This document shows, one piece after another, positions 1 through 6,453 of a DNA stretch of 13,350 nt. A model generated the notes under the pieces. It saw only the letters and a program-made list of their open reading frames with translations, had not been told where the DNA came from and ran no database searches. Every line of letters starts with the position of its first letter. The stretch's first letter is position 1. The position numbers and the translations under genes are program-made. Source of the DNA: an uncultured Lachnospiraceae bacterium (GTDB lineage Bacteria > Bacillota_A > Clostridia > Lachnospirales > Lachnospiraceae); NCBI GenBank assembly GCA_947178085.1, contig CAMWWS010000033.1, forward strand, positions 1 through 13,350. Reading direction: 5' to 3'.

Positions 1-24
1 ATTTATAATAAAGGTAGAGTAGAG

Positions 25-53
25 TTGACAAAAAGCACAATCAGTGATAAATT
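25..53 (+). promoter_or_regulatory. Sigma-A-type promoter of the mntP riboswitch transcript
   Basis: A perfect -35 hexamer TTGACA (25-30) is followed by a 17-bp spacer and a -10-like TAAATT (48-53) preceded by TG at 45-46, an extended -10 pattern. The predicted start near 60 lies just ahead of the riboswitch aptamer, which fits a leader RNA that begins with the sensor. Nothing else was recognised in the 24 bases to its left. Confidence 0.7.
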
Positions 54-64
54 ATCATCAATAA

Positions 65-157
65 GAATCCCATGGGGGAGTAGCAAGCGTATATCGTAGC
101 AAGTCAACATACTGACCTCTAAGGTCTGGCTTGTTTTAAATTGCGAGACTCATGTAT
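65..157 (+). ncRNA. yybP-ykoY family manganese riboswitch aptamer
   Basis: The leader shows the conserved blocks of the yybP-ykoY (Mn2+) riboswitch: GGGGAGTAG (75-83) on the 5' side and GCGAGAC (143-149; usually GCAAGAC) on the 3' side. P1 pairs CATGGG (71-76) with CTCATG (149-154). An inner helix pairs CAAG (100-103) with CTTG (130-133), and a terminal hairpin pairs GACC (114-117) with GGTC (123-126). The family is established as a Mn2+ sensor that switches on exporters such as mntP, and the gene that follows is an mntP homologue, so sequence and context agree. The exact ends are approximate. Confidence 0.88.
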
Positions 158-232
158 AGCTTGAACTATGCATGAAGTCCATATATTTACAATATGTACC
201 CAAGTATAGTGTGAAGCTGTACTTGGTTTTTT
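151..232 (+). terminator. Riboswitch expression platform: anti-P1 hairpin, antiterminator and intrinsic terminator
   Basis: Two mutually exclusive folds are visible. Fold A: a 9-bp hairpin (151-159 with 166-174, one G-U pair) uses the same CATG as the 3' strand of aptamer P1, and then a 10-bp terminator hairpin (200-209 with 217-226) is followed by six T (227-232). Fold B: the segment just after P1, 155-162, pairs with 214-221, and 165-171 pairs with 204-210. This antiterminator breaks both hairpins of fold A. Manganese-stabilised P1 would block the anti-P1 hairpin and leave 155-171 free to antiterminate, which predicts a transcriptional ON switch. The pairings are seen directly; the switching direction is inferred and matches known family behaviour. 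Confidence 0.78.
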
Positions 233-301
233 ATATTTATTGTATGAAATTACGCTATGCTGCCCAATGCTTATATTAACGATTTCTAGGAGGAACAAAA
301 G

Positions 302-892
302 ATGGAGTGGAGTTTATTATTTTTCTTTAACAGCATACTTCTTGGAGTAGGACTTGCCATGGATGCTTTTTCGGTGTCTCTTGCGAATGGACTAAACGAG
401 CCGGACATGAAGAAAGATAGGATGTGTGCAGTTGCAGGGGTATTTGCAGTTTTTCAGGCAATAATGCCGATGATTGGCTGGATATGTGTTCATACTATAG
501 TTCAGTACTTTGAGGCGTTTGAGAAATTTATTCCGTGGATTGCATTGGCGCTGCTTTCATATATTGGCGGAAAGATGTTGATAGACGGAATAAAAAATAA
601 TGACTCTGAGACAGAGAAAACTAAGGTGGGCGTTAAAGAACTTATGATACAGGGCATAGCTACTTCCATAGATGCTTTATCTGTAGGATTTACGATTGCC
701 GAATACGGACTCATAATGGCTATTGTATGCGCACTTATTATTGCTGTTGTGACATTTATTATATGTATGGCAGGACTTATTCTGGGTAAAAAATTCGGAA
801 CCAGGTTTTCAAATAAGGCGTCTATATTGGGTGGAGTTATACTGATTGTAATAGGACTTGAAATTTTCATTACAGGTGTATTGCATTTATAA
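302..892 (+). CDS. mntP: Manganese efflux pump MntP
   Basis: This 196-residue, very hydrophobic protein belongs to the MntP (YebN, DUF204) family of manganese exporters in the cytoplasmic membrane. The family is an internal duplication, and both signature copies are visible: a MDAFSVSLANG motif at residues 20-30 with Asp21, and SIDALSVGF at 122-130 with Asp124. These acidic residues in membrane helices are typical of the family and are thought to handle Mn2+. About six hydrophobic segments are present, with a charged cytoplasmic loop near 98-113. Length is close to the usual 185-195. The ATG at 302 has an AGGAGG site at 288-293. The Mn2+ riboswitch directly upstream explains its regulation: more manganese gives more exporter. 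Confidence 0.93.
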   Translation: MEWSLLFFFNSILLGVGLAMDAFSVSLANGLNEPDMKKDRMCAVAGVFAVFQAIMPMIGWICVHTIVQYFEAFEKFIPWIALALLSYIGGKMLIDGIKNNDSETEKTKVGVKELMIQGIATSIDALSVGFTIAEYGLIMAIVCALIIAVVTFIICMAGLILGKKFGTRFSNKASILGGVILIVIGLEIFITGVLHL

Positions 893-908
893 AATTTTGA
901 GGTATAAT
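881..908 (+). promoter_or_regulatory. Promoter of the MATE-lacI pair
   Basis: TTGCAT (881-886, inside the last codons of mntP), a 16-bp spacer and a perfect TATAAT (903-908) make a good sigma-A promoter. The start would be near 914-916, about 40 bases before the MATE start codon. No terminator hairpin was found between mntP and this gene, so some read-through from mntP is also possible. Confidence 0.62.
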
Positions 909-919
909 AGTCTGACTAT
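907..919. promoter_or_regulatory. Candidate operator: 6-bp inverted repeat at the MATE promoter
   Basis: ATAGTC-T-GACTAT is a perfect 6-bp inverted repeat with a single central base. It overlaps the last two bases of the -10 box and covers the expected transcription start. A protein bound here would block the polymerase. The regulator is unknown. The repeat lacks the central CG of typical LacI-family operators, so the neighbouring LacI-type gene is only one candidate. Confidence 0.4.
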
Positions 920-954
920 GACTTAATTTTTACAGGCGTGGAAAGGATTATTAT

Positions 955-2349
955 ATGACTGGTAATGTTAGAAGAAAATACATAGGCGATAAAGCTTTTT
1001 ATAAGATGGTTCTGGCAGTAGCGGTGCCCATAATGATTCAAAACGGTATCACAAACTTTGTAGGAATGCTTGATAATATTATGGTGGGGCAGGTCGGAAC
1101 GGAACAGATGTCCGGCGTGGCAATCGTCAATCAGCTTCTTATGATATACTACCTGTGTCTTTTTGGCGGGCATGCCGGCGCGGGAATTTTTACGGCACAG
1201 TATTACGGTCAGAAAGATTCAGAGGGAATCAGGCACACATTCCGTTATAAACTTTGGATGGCGTTTATTTTAACAGCAGGCGCTGTTATTTTATTGCTGC
1301 TTTTTGGAAGAGAATTGATTCAGATGTATTTAAACGGCAGCAATGACGGAGGTGACCTTGCAGCGACGCTTGGTTATGGTATTAGTTACATGCATGTAAT
1401 GCTTCTCGGTCTGCCTGCATTTATGGTAGTACAGGTATATGTAAGTATTTTACGCGAATGCGGGGAAACGGTAGTTCCTATGAAAGCAGGAATTGCTGCG
1501 GTCCTGGTAAATTTATTTTTAAATTATCTGCTCATTTACGGAAAACTCGGCTTGCCTGCACTAGGCGTTATAGGCGCTGCCATCGCAACAGTAATATCAA
1601 GATATGTTGAAGCGATGATTGTAATTGTCTGGACACATACACATAAAGAAAAGAATCCTTACATAGTGGATGTTTATAAGACTTTGAAAGTGCCGAAACA
1701 TCTGATTGGGAAATTTTTCATAAAAGGTGCACCGTTATTGATTAACGAGACAATGTGGTCTGCAGGTATGGCTGTCCTTATCCAGTGCTATTCTGTAAGG
1801 GGCTTAAGCGTCATAGCGGGACTTAATATTTCCAACACAATCAACAATGTGTTCAATGTTGTATTTATTGCAATGGGTGATGCGGTGGCAATTATTGTCG
1901 GGCAGCTTCTGGGAGCAGGAAAAATGGAAGAAGCAAAGGATACGGATAACAAGATTATTGTATTTTCCGTTTTAAGTTGTATAGGAGTAGCGTTACTGAT
2001 GATTTGCATTGCACCGTTCTTCCCACGGATTTATAATACGACTCCTGATGTAAAAGCACTGGCGGTTCAGTTTATTATTGCGCAGGCGATTTTTATGCCG
2101 CAGGCGGCGTTCATGCATGCAGCATATTTCACCTTGCGTTCAGGTGGCAAAACGATTGTCACATTTTTATTTGACAGTGTATTCGTCTGGTGCGTCAGCG
2201 TTCCGGTAGCGTATTCATTAAGCCGCTTTACCCTGATGCCCGTTATTGCTATTTTTGCCATGGTACAGATTGCGGACTGGATTAAATGTATCATAGGATT
2301 TATTCTTGTGAAAAAAGGTGTATGGCTGCAGAATATAGTGACTGAATGA
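955..2349 (+). CDS. MATE family efflux transporter (first copy)
   Basis: This 464-residue integral membrane protein has about twelve hydrophobic segments in two similar halves, as expected of MATE (multidrug and toxic compound extrusion) cation-coupled antiporters. The first helix contains VPIMIQNGITNFVGMLD with Asp40, at the position of the cation-coupling aspartate in NorM-type proteins, followed by IMVGQVG (42-48). The conserved AQYYGQKD block lies at 81-88. Length is normal for the family (440-470). The ATG at 955 follows GAAAGGA (941-947). A LacI-family regulator begins 15 bases after the stop, suggesting co-transcription and possible local control. The substrate cannot be told from sequence; drugs, metabolites or toxic cations are all possible. 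Confidence 0.9.
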   Translation: MTGNVRRKYIGDKAFYKMVLAVAVPIMIQNGITNFVGMLDNIMVGQVGTEQMSGVAIVNQLLMIYYLCLFGGHAGAGIFTAQYYGQKDSEGIRHTFRYKLWMAFILTAGAVILLLLFGRELIQMYLNGSNDGGDLAATLGYGISYMHVMLLGLPAFMVVQVYVSILRECGETVVPMKAGIAAVLVNLFLNYLLIYGKLGLPALGVIGAAIATVISRYVEAMIVIVWTHTHKEKNPYIVDVYKTLKVPKHLIGKFFIKGAPLLINETMWSAGMAVLIQCYSVRGLSVIAGLNISNTINNVFNVVFIAMGDAVAIIVGQLLGAGKMEEAKDTDNKIIVFSVLSCIGVALLMICIAPFFPRIYNTTPDVKALAVQFIIAQAIFMPQAAFMHAAYFTLRSGGKTIVTFLFDSVFVWCVSVPVAYSLSRFTLMPVIAIFAMVQIADWIKCIIGFILVKKGVWLQNIVTE

Positions 2350-2364
2350 GAGTGATTGATTTAT

Positions 2365-3384
2365 ATGGAGAACGGAAGAGTTAGGATTATTGACATTGCT
2401 GAGGAGTTGGGATTAAGTACTGCTACCGTATCGAATGTTATTCATGGGAAGACAAATAAGATGTCTGGTAAGACGGTGAAACGCGTACAACAGCTTCTGG
2501 AGGATAGACAGTATATTCCGAGTATGGCAGGTATACTTTTAGCACAAAATGATTCTAAAATTGTCGGAGTAGTTATTAATGACCATAAAAAATATGAAGG
2601 GCATACTCTGGAGGATCAGTTTATTTCCGCATCGGTGAACGCATTGGCAAAAGAGTTAGAACAAGCAGGAAAATTTCTTATGCTTAAAGTTACTGATAAA
2701 TGGAATGAAATTCCCAAATTTGCTTCTATGTGGAATATGGAGGGCATGGTACTGATTGGCTATTGTGAACAGGATTATAAAAAATTGAGGGAACAGATGC
2801 ATATCCCGTTTGTTGTTTATGACGGATATATGGAAAGTTCCGGAAATCTTGTAAACATTGAAGTAAATCACTTTGATGGCGGGGTACAGGTTGGACGTTA
2901 TCTGAAAAGCAGGGGGCATAGCACTGTGCTTTGTATATCGGATAATGATATCTGCATGGATATGGAAAGATTTATGGGATTAAAAAGCGAGATTCCGACG
3001 GCAGAACTCATGGTTATACCTATGGAGCAGGAAGCTCGCTTTATTTTTTACTTGGAACATTTAGATAAAATAAAAAATTATACTGCAGTTTTCGCGGTGT
3101 CTGATTATTATGCAATGGATTTTATTCAATTTCTAAAGAATGTAGGAGTATCTGTTCCGGAGGACATCTCGGTAGTAGGATTTGATAATGTGAGAGAGTG
3201 TAAAAAGTTTGTACCGGCGTTGACTACGATAAAACAGGACTATAAGCAAAGAGCATCTTTAGCAGTTGATATGTTAAGCCGGTTAAAAGATGGCTGCTGC
3301 AGAGAAAAAAATGTGATTTTACCAGTAACTCTGATAGAGCGTGACAGTGTATGTGATGTAAATATGCACAAAACTTACGGCTGA
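2365..3384 (+). CDS. LacI family transcriptional regulator
   Basis: From the ATG at 2365 this is a 339-residue protein. An N-terminal LacI helix-turn-helix (VRIIDIAEELGLSTATVSNVI) is followed by a hinge-like stretch (YIPSMAGILLA) and a periplasmic-binding-protein-like sensor domain that normally binds a small ligand. The C-terminal half keeps the family signatures VPEDISVVGFDNV and LTTIKQDY. The usual region after the first sensor-lobe crossover (ERFMGLKSEIP) looks shortened compared with typical members. A TTG at 2356 would add three residues, but the ATG is better spaced from the weak GAGAGTGA site. It sits 15 bases after the first MATE gene and 95 bases before the second, so control of one or both exporters is a reasonable inference. 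The effector is unknown. Confidence 0.9.
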   Translation: MENGRVRIIDIAEELGLSTATVSNVIHGKTNKMSGKTVKRVQQLLEDRQYIPSMAGILLAQNDSKIVGVVINDHKKYEGHTLEDQFISASVNALAKELEQAGKFLMLKVTDKWNEIPKFASMWNMEGMVLIGYCEQDYKKLREQMHIPFVVYDGYMESSGNLVNIEVNHFDGGVQVGRYLKSRGHSTVLCISDNDICMDMERFMGLKSEIPTAELMVIPMEQEARFIFYLEHLDKIKNYTAVFAVSDYYAMDFIQFLKNVGVSVPEDISVVGFDNVRECKKFVPALTTIKQDYKQRASLAVDMLSRLKDGCCREKNVILPVTLIERDSVCDVNMHKTYG

Positions 3385-3395
3385 TTTTTGTCATT

Positions 3396-3411
3396 GGTTA
3401 TGCGTTTAACC
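3396..3411. promoter_or_regulatory. Candidate LacI-family operator upstream of the second MATE gene
   Basis: GGTTATGCGTTTAACC is a 16-bp near-palindrome: the outer five bases of each arm (GGTTA/TAACC) and the central CG are symmetric. A central CG dyad is typical of LacI/GalR-family operators. It ends one base before the -35 element of the next promoter and lies 12 bases after the lacI-type stop codon. Binding by the neighbouring regulator is inferred. Confidence 0.45.
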
Positions 3412-3412
3412 T

Positions 3413-3441
3413 TTGCTATTTATTGTAGTTCATTTTATTAT
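3413..3441 (+). promoter_or_regulatory. Promoter of the second MATE gene
   Basis: TTGCTA (3413-3418), a 17-bp spacer and TATTAT (3436-3441) form a reasonable sigma-A promoter in the lacI-MATE gap, giving a leader of roughly 30 bases before the ATG at 3480. It directly adjoins the near-palindrome at 3396-3411. Confidence 0.5.
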
Positions 3442-3479
3442 TTTTACAACTGCTTAACGTAGATTGGAGGAATAATAAA

Positions 3480-4811
3480 ATGGGAAGAAAGGAATTTCAG
3501 AAGGAACTACTCCAGATAGCTGTTCCCGTAACATTACAATGTCTGATGCAGTCTTCATTTTCTGTAGTAGATCAGATTATGACTGGACAGCTTGGAAGTA
3601 TATGTATTGCAGGTATAGGATTGGGTGGAAAGTTTGCGTCTATTTATTCAGTGGTAATTGCGGCAGTTGCATCTGTGGCAGGCATTATGATGGCGCAGTA
3701 CATAGGAAAGAAGGACGCAAAAGAAGTAGGAAGAGGTTTTTATACAAATTTAGCAGTCGCTCTGATATTAGTGGGGATTTTTACTTTACTAAGTGTATTG
3801 ATACCTTCTCAGATTTTGGGGTTATATAGCAATGATGGGATTACAGTACTGGAAGGTGTGAAATATCTCAGGATATATGCGCTTAGTTTTCTGCCGGTGG
3901 CGGTTACGTCAATTGTTTCAGCATATCTTAGATGCGTACAGGCAGCAAAGATACCGTTATATGCGGGCATTTTTGCCAGTATAACAAATACTGTTTTAAA
4001 TTATGTGCTAATCTTCGGAAATGCGGGTTTTCCGGCAATGGGTGTAAATGGAGCAGCATGGGCATCTGTGATTGCGCAGCTGCTGGGCTGTATAGTTACG
4101 GTTATGTTATTTTTTCTTTTACGACGTAAGTGTTCATGGAAAATTCCATTTGAGATCAGTATGGACAAAGGGTATATAAATCAGTATTTAGCTATTTTAA
4201 TGCCGCTGCTCGTAAGCGAATTTTTTTGGAGTCTTGGAGAAAATGTATATGCGTCAATTTATGGACATGTGGGAACAAAAGCTTTTGCTGCAATGATATT
4301 GACTAATCCTTTGCAGGCATTGGTAATGGGAGCACTGAGTGGTGTATCACAGGCAGCCGGAGTGATGATAGGTAAGAGGCTGGGAGCTGATGACTCAAAT
4401 TGCGCCTATCAGGATTCGAAAAGGCTGATGTATACAGGACTTGTCTGTTCCGTTCTGATATCGGTATTTATAATTGTTTTAAATAATTATTATGTATTGA
4501 TTTTTAATGTTGAAGAAGACGTAAGGCAGATGACAAGTTTTCTGCTTATAGTATATGCCCTTGTTGCACCTGTAAAAGTACAGAACATGATTTTAGGTGG
4601 AATTTTGAGGAGTGGAGGAAAGACAACCTATGTAATGTTGATTGATCTGATTGGTACATGGATATTTGGTGTACCCCTTGGAATGTTAGCTGCTTTTGTA
4701 TTTAATTTACCAATTGCAGCAGTTTATTTTGTTTTGTCTATGGAAGAGTGCATACGAGTGATAATTTCATTGGTTATATTCAGAAAAAAGAAATGGATAC
4801 AAAGATTGTGA
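3480..4811 (+). CDS. MATE family efflux transporter (second copy)
   Basis: This 443-residue membrane protein has the twelve-helix MATE pattern. Asp31 in the first helix (SFSVVDQIMTGQLGS) matches the conserved cation-coupling position, and AQYIGKKD lies at 72-79. It is clearly diverged from the MATE protein encoded upstream, with only motif-level similarity over the N-terminal helices, so it is not a recent tandem duplicate. The ATG at 3480 has GGAGG at 3466-3470. It has its own promoter and ends at a strong intrinsic terminator, so it looks monocistronic. Its lacI-type neighbour and the candidate operator suggest regulated expression. The substrate is unknown. Confidence 0.9.
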   Translation: MGRKEFQKELLQIAVPVTLQCLMQSSFSVVDQIMTGQLGSICIAGIGLGGKFASIYSVVIAAVASVAGIMMAQYIGKKDAKEVGRGFYTNLAVALILVGIFTLLSVLIPSQILGLYSNDGITVLEGVKYLRIYALSFLPVAVTSIVSAYLRCVQAAKIPLYAGIFASITNTVLNYVLIFGNAGFPAMGVNGAAWASVIAQLLGCIVTVMLFFLLRRKCSWKIPFEISMDKGYINQYLAILMPLLVSEFFWSLGENVYASIYGHVGTKAFAAMILTNPLQALVMGALSGVSQAAGVMIGKRLGADDSNCAYQDSKRLMYTGLVCSVLISVFIIVLNNYYVLIFNVEEDVRQMTSFLLIVYALVAPVKVQNMILGGILRSGGKTTYVMLIDLIGTWIFGVPLGMLAAFVFNLPIAAVYFVLSMEECIRVIISLVIFRKKKWIQRL

Positions 4812-4840
4812 GAAGGAAAAAGAAAATCAGCAGAGTAGTG

Positions 4841-4869
4841 AAATCGTCGCCGTTAGGCGGCGATTTTTT
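4841..4869 (+). terminator. Intrinsic terminator after the second MATE gene
   Basis: An 11-bp stem, AAATCGTCGCC (4841-4851) with GGCGGCGATTT (4856-4866) and one T-G pair, closes a GTTA loop and runs into six T (4864-4869). The GC-rich core makes this a strong Rho-independent terminator. It cleanly separates the MATE gene from the operon that follows. Confidence 0.92.
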
Positions 4870-4889
4870 CACAAATTCATCACACATAA

Positions 4890-4911
4890 TTTAAGCTTCG
4901 CTTAAGTTTCG
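4890..4911 (+). promoter_or_regulatory. PmrA/PhoB-like direct repeat, probable response-regulator binding site
   Basis: Two copies of a 10-mer, TTAAGCTTCG (4891-4900) and TTAAGTTTCG (4902-4911), repeat with an 11-bp period. Read as TTTAAG-N5-CTTAAG (4890-4906) it matches the YTTAAG-N5-YTTAAG layout of PmrA (BasR) boxes. In general, OmpR/PhoB-family regulators bind two head-to-tail sites about one helical turn apart. The repeat lies over the -35 region of the promoter at 4917-4922, as expected for an activator. The same operon encodes an OmpR-type regulator at 8160-8840, so autoregulation is inferred. The first copy with the start of the second also forms a TTAAGC-TTC-GCTTAA inverted repeat. 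Confidence 0.6.
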
Positions 4912-4922
4912 AGTTATATACT
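4894..4922 (+). promoter_or_regulatory. Promoter of the VTC-DUF4956 operon
   Basis: A good -10 hexamer TATACT (4917-4922) has no recognisable -35: the bases 17 bp upstream (AGCTTC, 4894-4899) do not resemble TTGACA and lie within the direct repeat. A poor -35 replaced by a regulator site is the usual pattern of an activator-dependent promoter. The -10 box itself sits in a short inverted repeat GAGT-TATAT-ACTC (4911-4923). Confidence 0.5.
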
Positions 4923-4954
4923 CATAGCATAAAAGGGAAAGGAAGCAGCGAAGA

Positions 4955-5014
4955 ATGTCGCAAGGTACAAGATTATTATGGCATATCAGGCAGTATTTGA
5001 GCGTTACGAGATGA
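4955..5014 (+). CDS. Possible 19-codon upstream reading frame overlapping the VTC gene start
   Basis: An ATG at 4955 opens a 19-residue frame (begins MSQGTRLLW) that stops at 5012-5014, inside the VTC gene but in another frame. It has a better ribosome site (AAAGGAAG, 4938-4945) than the VTC start itself, which has only a weak AAGG (4962-4965) 12 bases away. It may serve to load ribosomes onto the downstream start or as a leader peptide. It could equally be a chance frame in a leader whose purine-rich run is coincidental. Confidence 0.22.
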   Translation: MSQGTRLLWHIRQYLSVTR

Positions 5015-5700
5015 AGTACATAATTACAGAGAAACAGAAAAAAGCTATGCTTGAAGCTATGCTCCCGTATATGAAACAGGATGGGTATGGACATACCACA
5101 ATCAGAAATGTATATTTTGATACGGATAATTACAGGCTGGTAAGGCGCTCCATAGAAAAGCCTGTTTACAAAGAAAAACTCCGCATCAGAAGCTATAAGA
5201 GAGTAGCTCCTCAGGGAGAAGTGTTTATAGAGCTTAAGAAAAAGTTTGATGATGTAGTGTATAAACGCCGCGAAGAACTTTCACAGGAAGAAATGCTTGA
5301 GTGGCTGGCGAAGGGGTCCTTTCCGAAGAAGACACAGATAGGGGCTGAAATTGATTACTTTTTCCAGTTCTATCAGACATTAAAACCCAAAGTATTTTTA
5401 TCATATGAGCGGGATGCTTTCTATTCATTAGATGGCAGCGATTTCAGGGTTACATTTGATGAAAATATTCTTGCCAGAGAACAGGAACTTTCGCTTTCAA
5501 CTGATATATGGGGAGAAAAGCTTTTAGATGATGACATTGTACTTATGGAAATAAAAGCCTCAGACAGAATACCTCTCTGGATGACGCAGGCACTGACACG
5601 GGAGAAGATATACAAGACCTCATTTTCCAAGTATGGAACAGCGTATGAGAAAATCATATGTGGCGAGCGCAAAAAAGCGGTTGATTTCCATATTGCATAA
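4978..5700 (+). CDS. VTC-domain polyphosphate polymerase-like protein
   Basis: This 240-residue soluble protein has the VTC domain (polyphosphate polymerase fold of the triphosphate tunnel metalloenzyme group), related to the catalytic domain of yeast Vtc4, which makes polyphosphate from ATP. The tunnel's charged residues appear in order: FERYEMKY (Arg9, Glu11, Lys13), KEKLRIRSY (Lys65-Arg71), VFIELKKK (Glu85, Lys87, Lys89), YKRRE (96-99), SYERDAF (Arg145), FRVTFDE (Arg157), LMEIKAS (Glu191, Lys193) and the C-terminal SFSKYG (215-220). No SPX domain or membrane helix is present, unlike yeast Vtc4, so it probably relies on the DUF4956 membrane protein encoded next. The fold call is strong; the product (polyphosphate or another phosphate-linked polymer) is inferred. 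The ribosome site is weak, but the N-terminal motif supports this start. Confidence 0.85.
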   Translation: MAYQAVFERYEMKYIITEKQKKAMLEAMLPYMKQDGYGHTTIRNVYFDTDNYRLVRRSIEKPVYKEKLRIRSYKRVAPQGEVFIELKKKFDDVVYKRREELSQEEMLEWLAKGSFPKKTQIGAEIDYFFQFYQTLKPKVFLSYERDAFYSLDGSDFRVTFDENILAREQELSLSTDIWGEKLLDDDIVLMEIKASDRIPLWMTQALTREKIYKTSFSKYGTAYEKIICGERKKAVDFHIA

Positions 5701-5724
5701 AAAAGAGAAAGGATTTAAAAAAAC

Positions 5725-6420
5725 ATGTTACAGAATATTTTTAAAGGATTATTTGATACCGGCAGCGCCGGCATAATATCAGTATCGGATTTTATGATTT
5801 GCATTATCGCTTCACTTGTTATAGGACTTATAATAGCGGTTATGTATATGTATAAATGTATATATTCAAAGAGCTTTATTGTTACGCTTGCTACGCTTCC
5901 GGCAATCGTGTGCGTTGTGATCATGATGGTAAACGGAAATATAGGAGCGGGCGTGGCAGTCGCTGGAGCTTTTAGTCTGGTGAGATTCAGGTCGCTTCCC
6001 GGTACTGCGAAAGAAATCGGCGTGATTTTTCTGGCAATGGGGGCAGGACTGATAGCAGGAATGGGATATATAGCGTATGCACTTCTTTTCGCTGTGATTC
6101 TTGGACTTATTAATATGCTATATGCGCATATAGGATTGGGAGAAAAGCATCGTGCAGCCCTTGATAAGACCATGCACATTACTATTCCCGAAGATTTGGA
6201 TTACTATGACGTATTCGATGATATATTTGAAAAATACACAAGTAAGAGCGAGCTTATCAATGTTAAGACCACGAATATGGGAAGTCTTTTTAAGCTTACT
6301 TATAATCTGTCGTTTAAAGAAAAGAATACGGAAAAGGCTTTTATTGATGAGGTGCGCTGCAGAAACGGAAATCTTGAGATAACATTATCCAATCAGGAGA
6401 ATTATGCTGCGGAGCTGTGA
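5725..6420 (+). CDS. DUF4956 membrane protein, partner of the VTC protein
   Basis: This 231-residue protein has four to five membrane helices in its first 135 residues (about 20-45, 50-69, 72-86 and 98-135), then a soluble C-terminal domain of about 95 residues, probably cytoplasmic. The signature GAFSLVRFRSLPGTAKEIG (81-99) places an arginine-rich, proline-containing segment between hydrophobic stretches and identifies the DUF4956 family. Genes of this family commonly stand beside VTC-domain genes, as here (24-base gap). By analogy with yeast VTC, where a small membrane module anchors the polymerase and may pass the chain across the membrane, it could anchor or translocate the product. That role is hypothesis; no biochemical function is established that I can name. 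AGAAAGGA (5704-5711) precedes the ATG. Confidence 0.82.
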   Translation: MLQNIFKGLFDTGSAGIISVSDFMICIIASLVIGLIIAVMYMYKCIYSKSFIVTLATLPAIVCVVIMMVNGNIGAGVAVAGAFSLVRFRSLPGTAKEIGVIFLAMGAGLIAGMGYIAYALLFAVILGLINMLYAHIGLGEKHRAALDKTMHITIPEDLDYYDVFDDIFEKYTSKSELINVKTTNMGSLFKLTYNLSFKEKNTEKAFIDEVRCRNGNLEITLSNQENYAAEL

Positions 6421-6453
6421 TTTATAGTGAAATAGAAGAAGGAAGAATTAATT

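Noticed and set aside
3396..3411. The GGTTA/TAACC hairpin as a terminator for the lacI-type gene
   Set aside because: The stem has only five pairs, and no T-run follows, so an operator reading is better.
955..4811. The two MATE genes as a recent tandem duplication
   Set aside because: Their proteins share only family motifs in the first helices and differ throughout, so they are old paralogues or independent acquisitions.
5715..6179. Open 154-codon minus-strand frame opposite the DUF4956 gene
   Set aside because: It is a mirror of the hydrophobic coding sequence on the plus strand, with no start signals and no family features.
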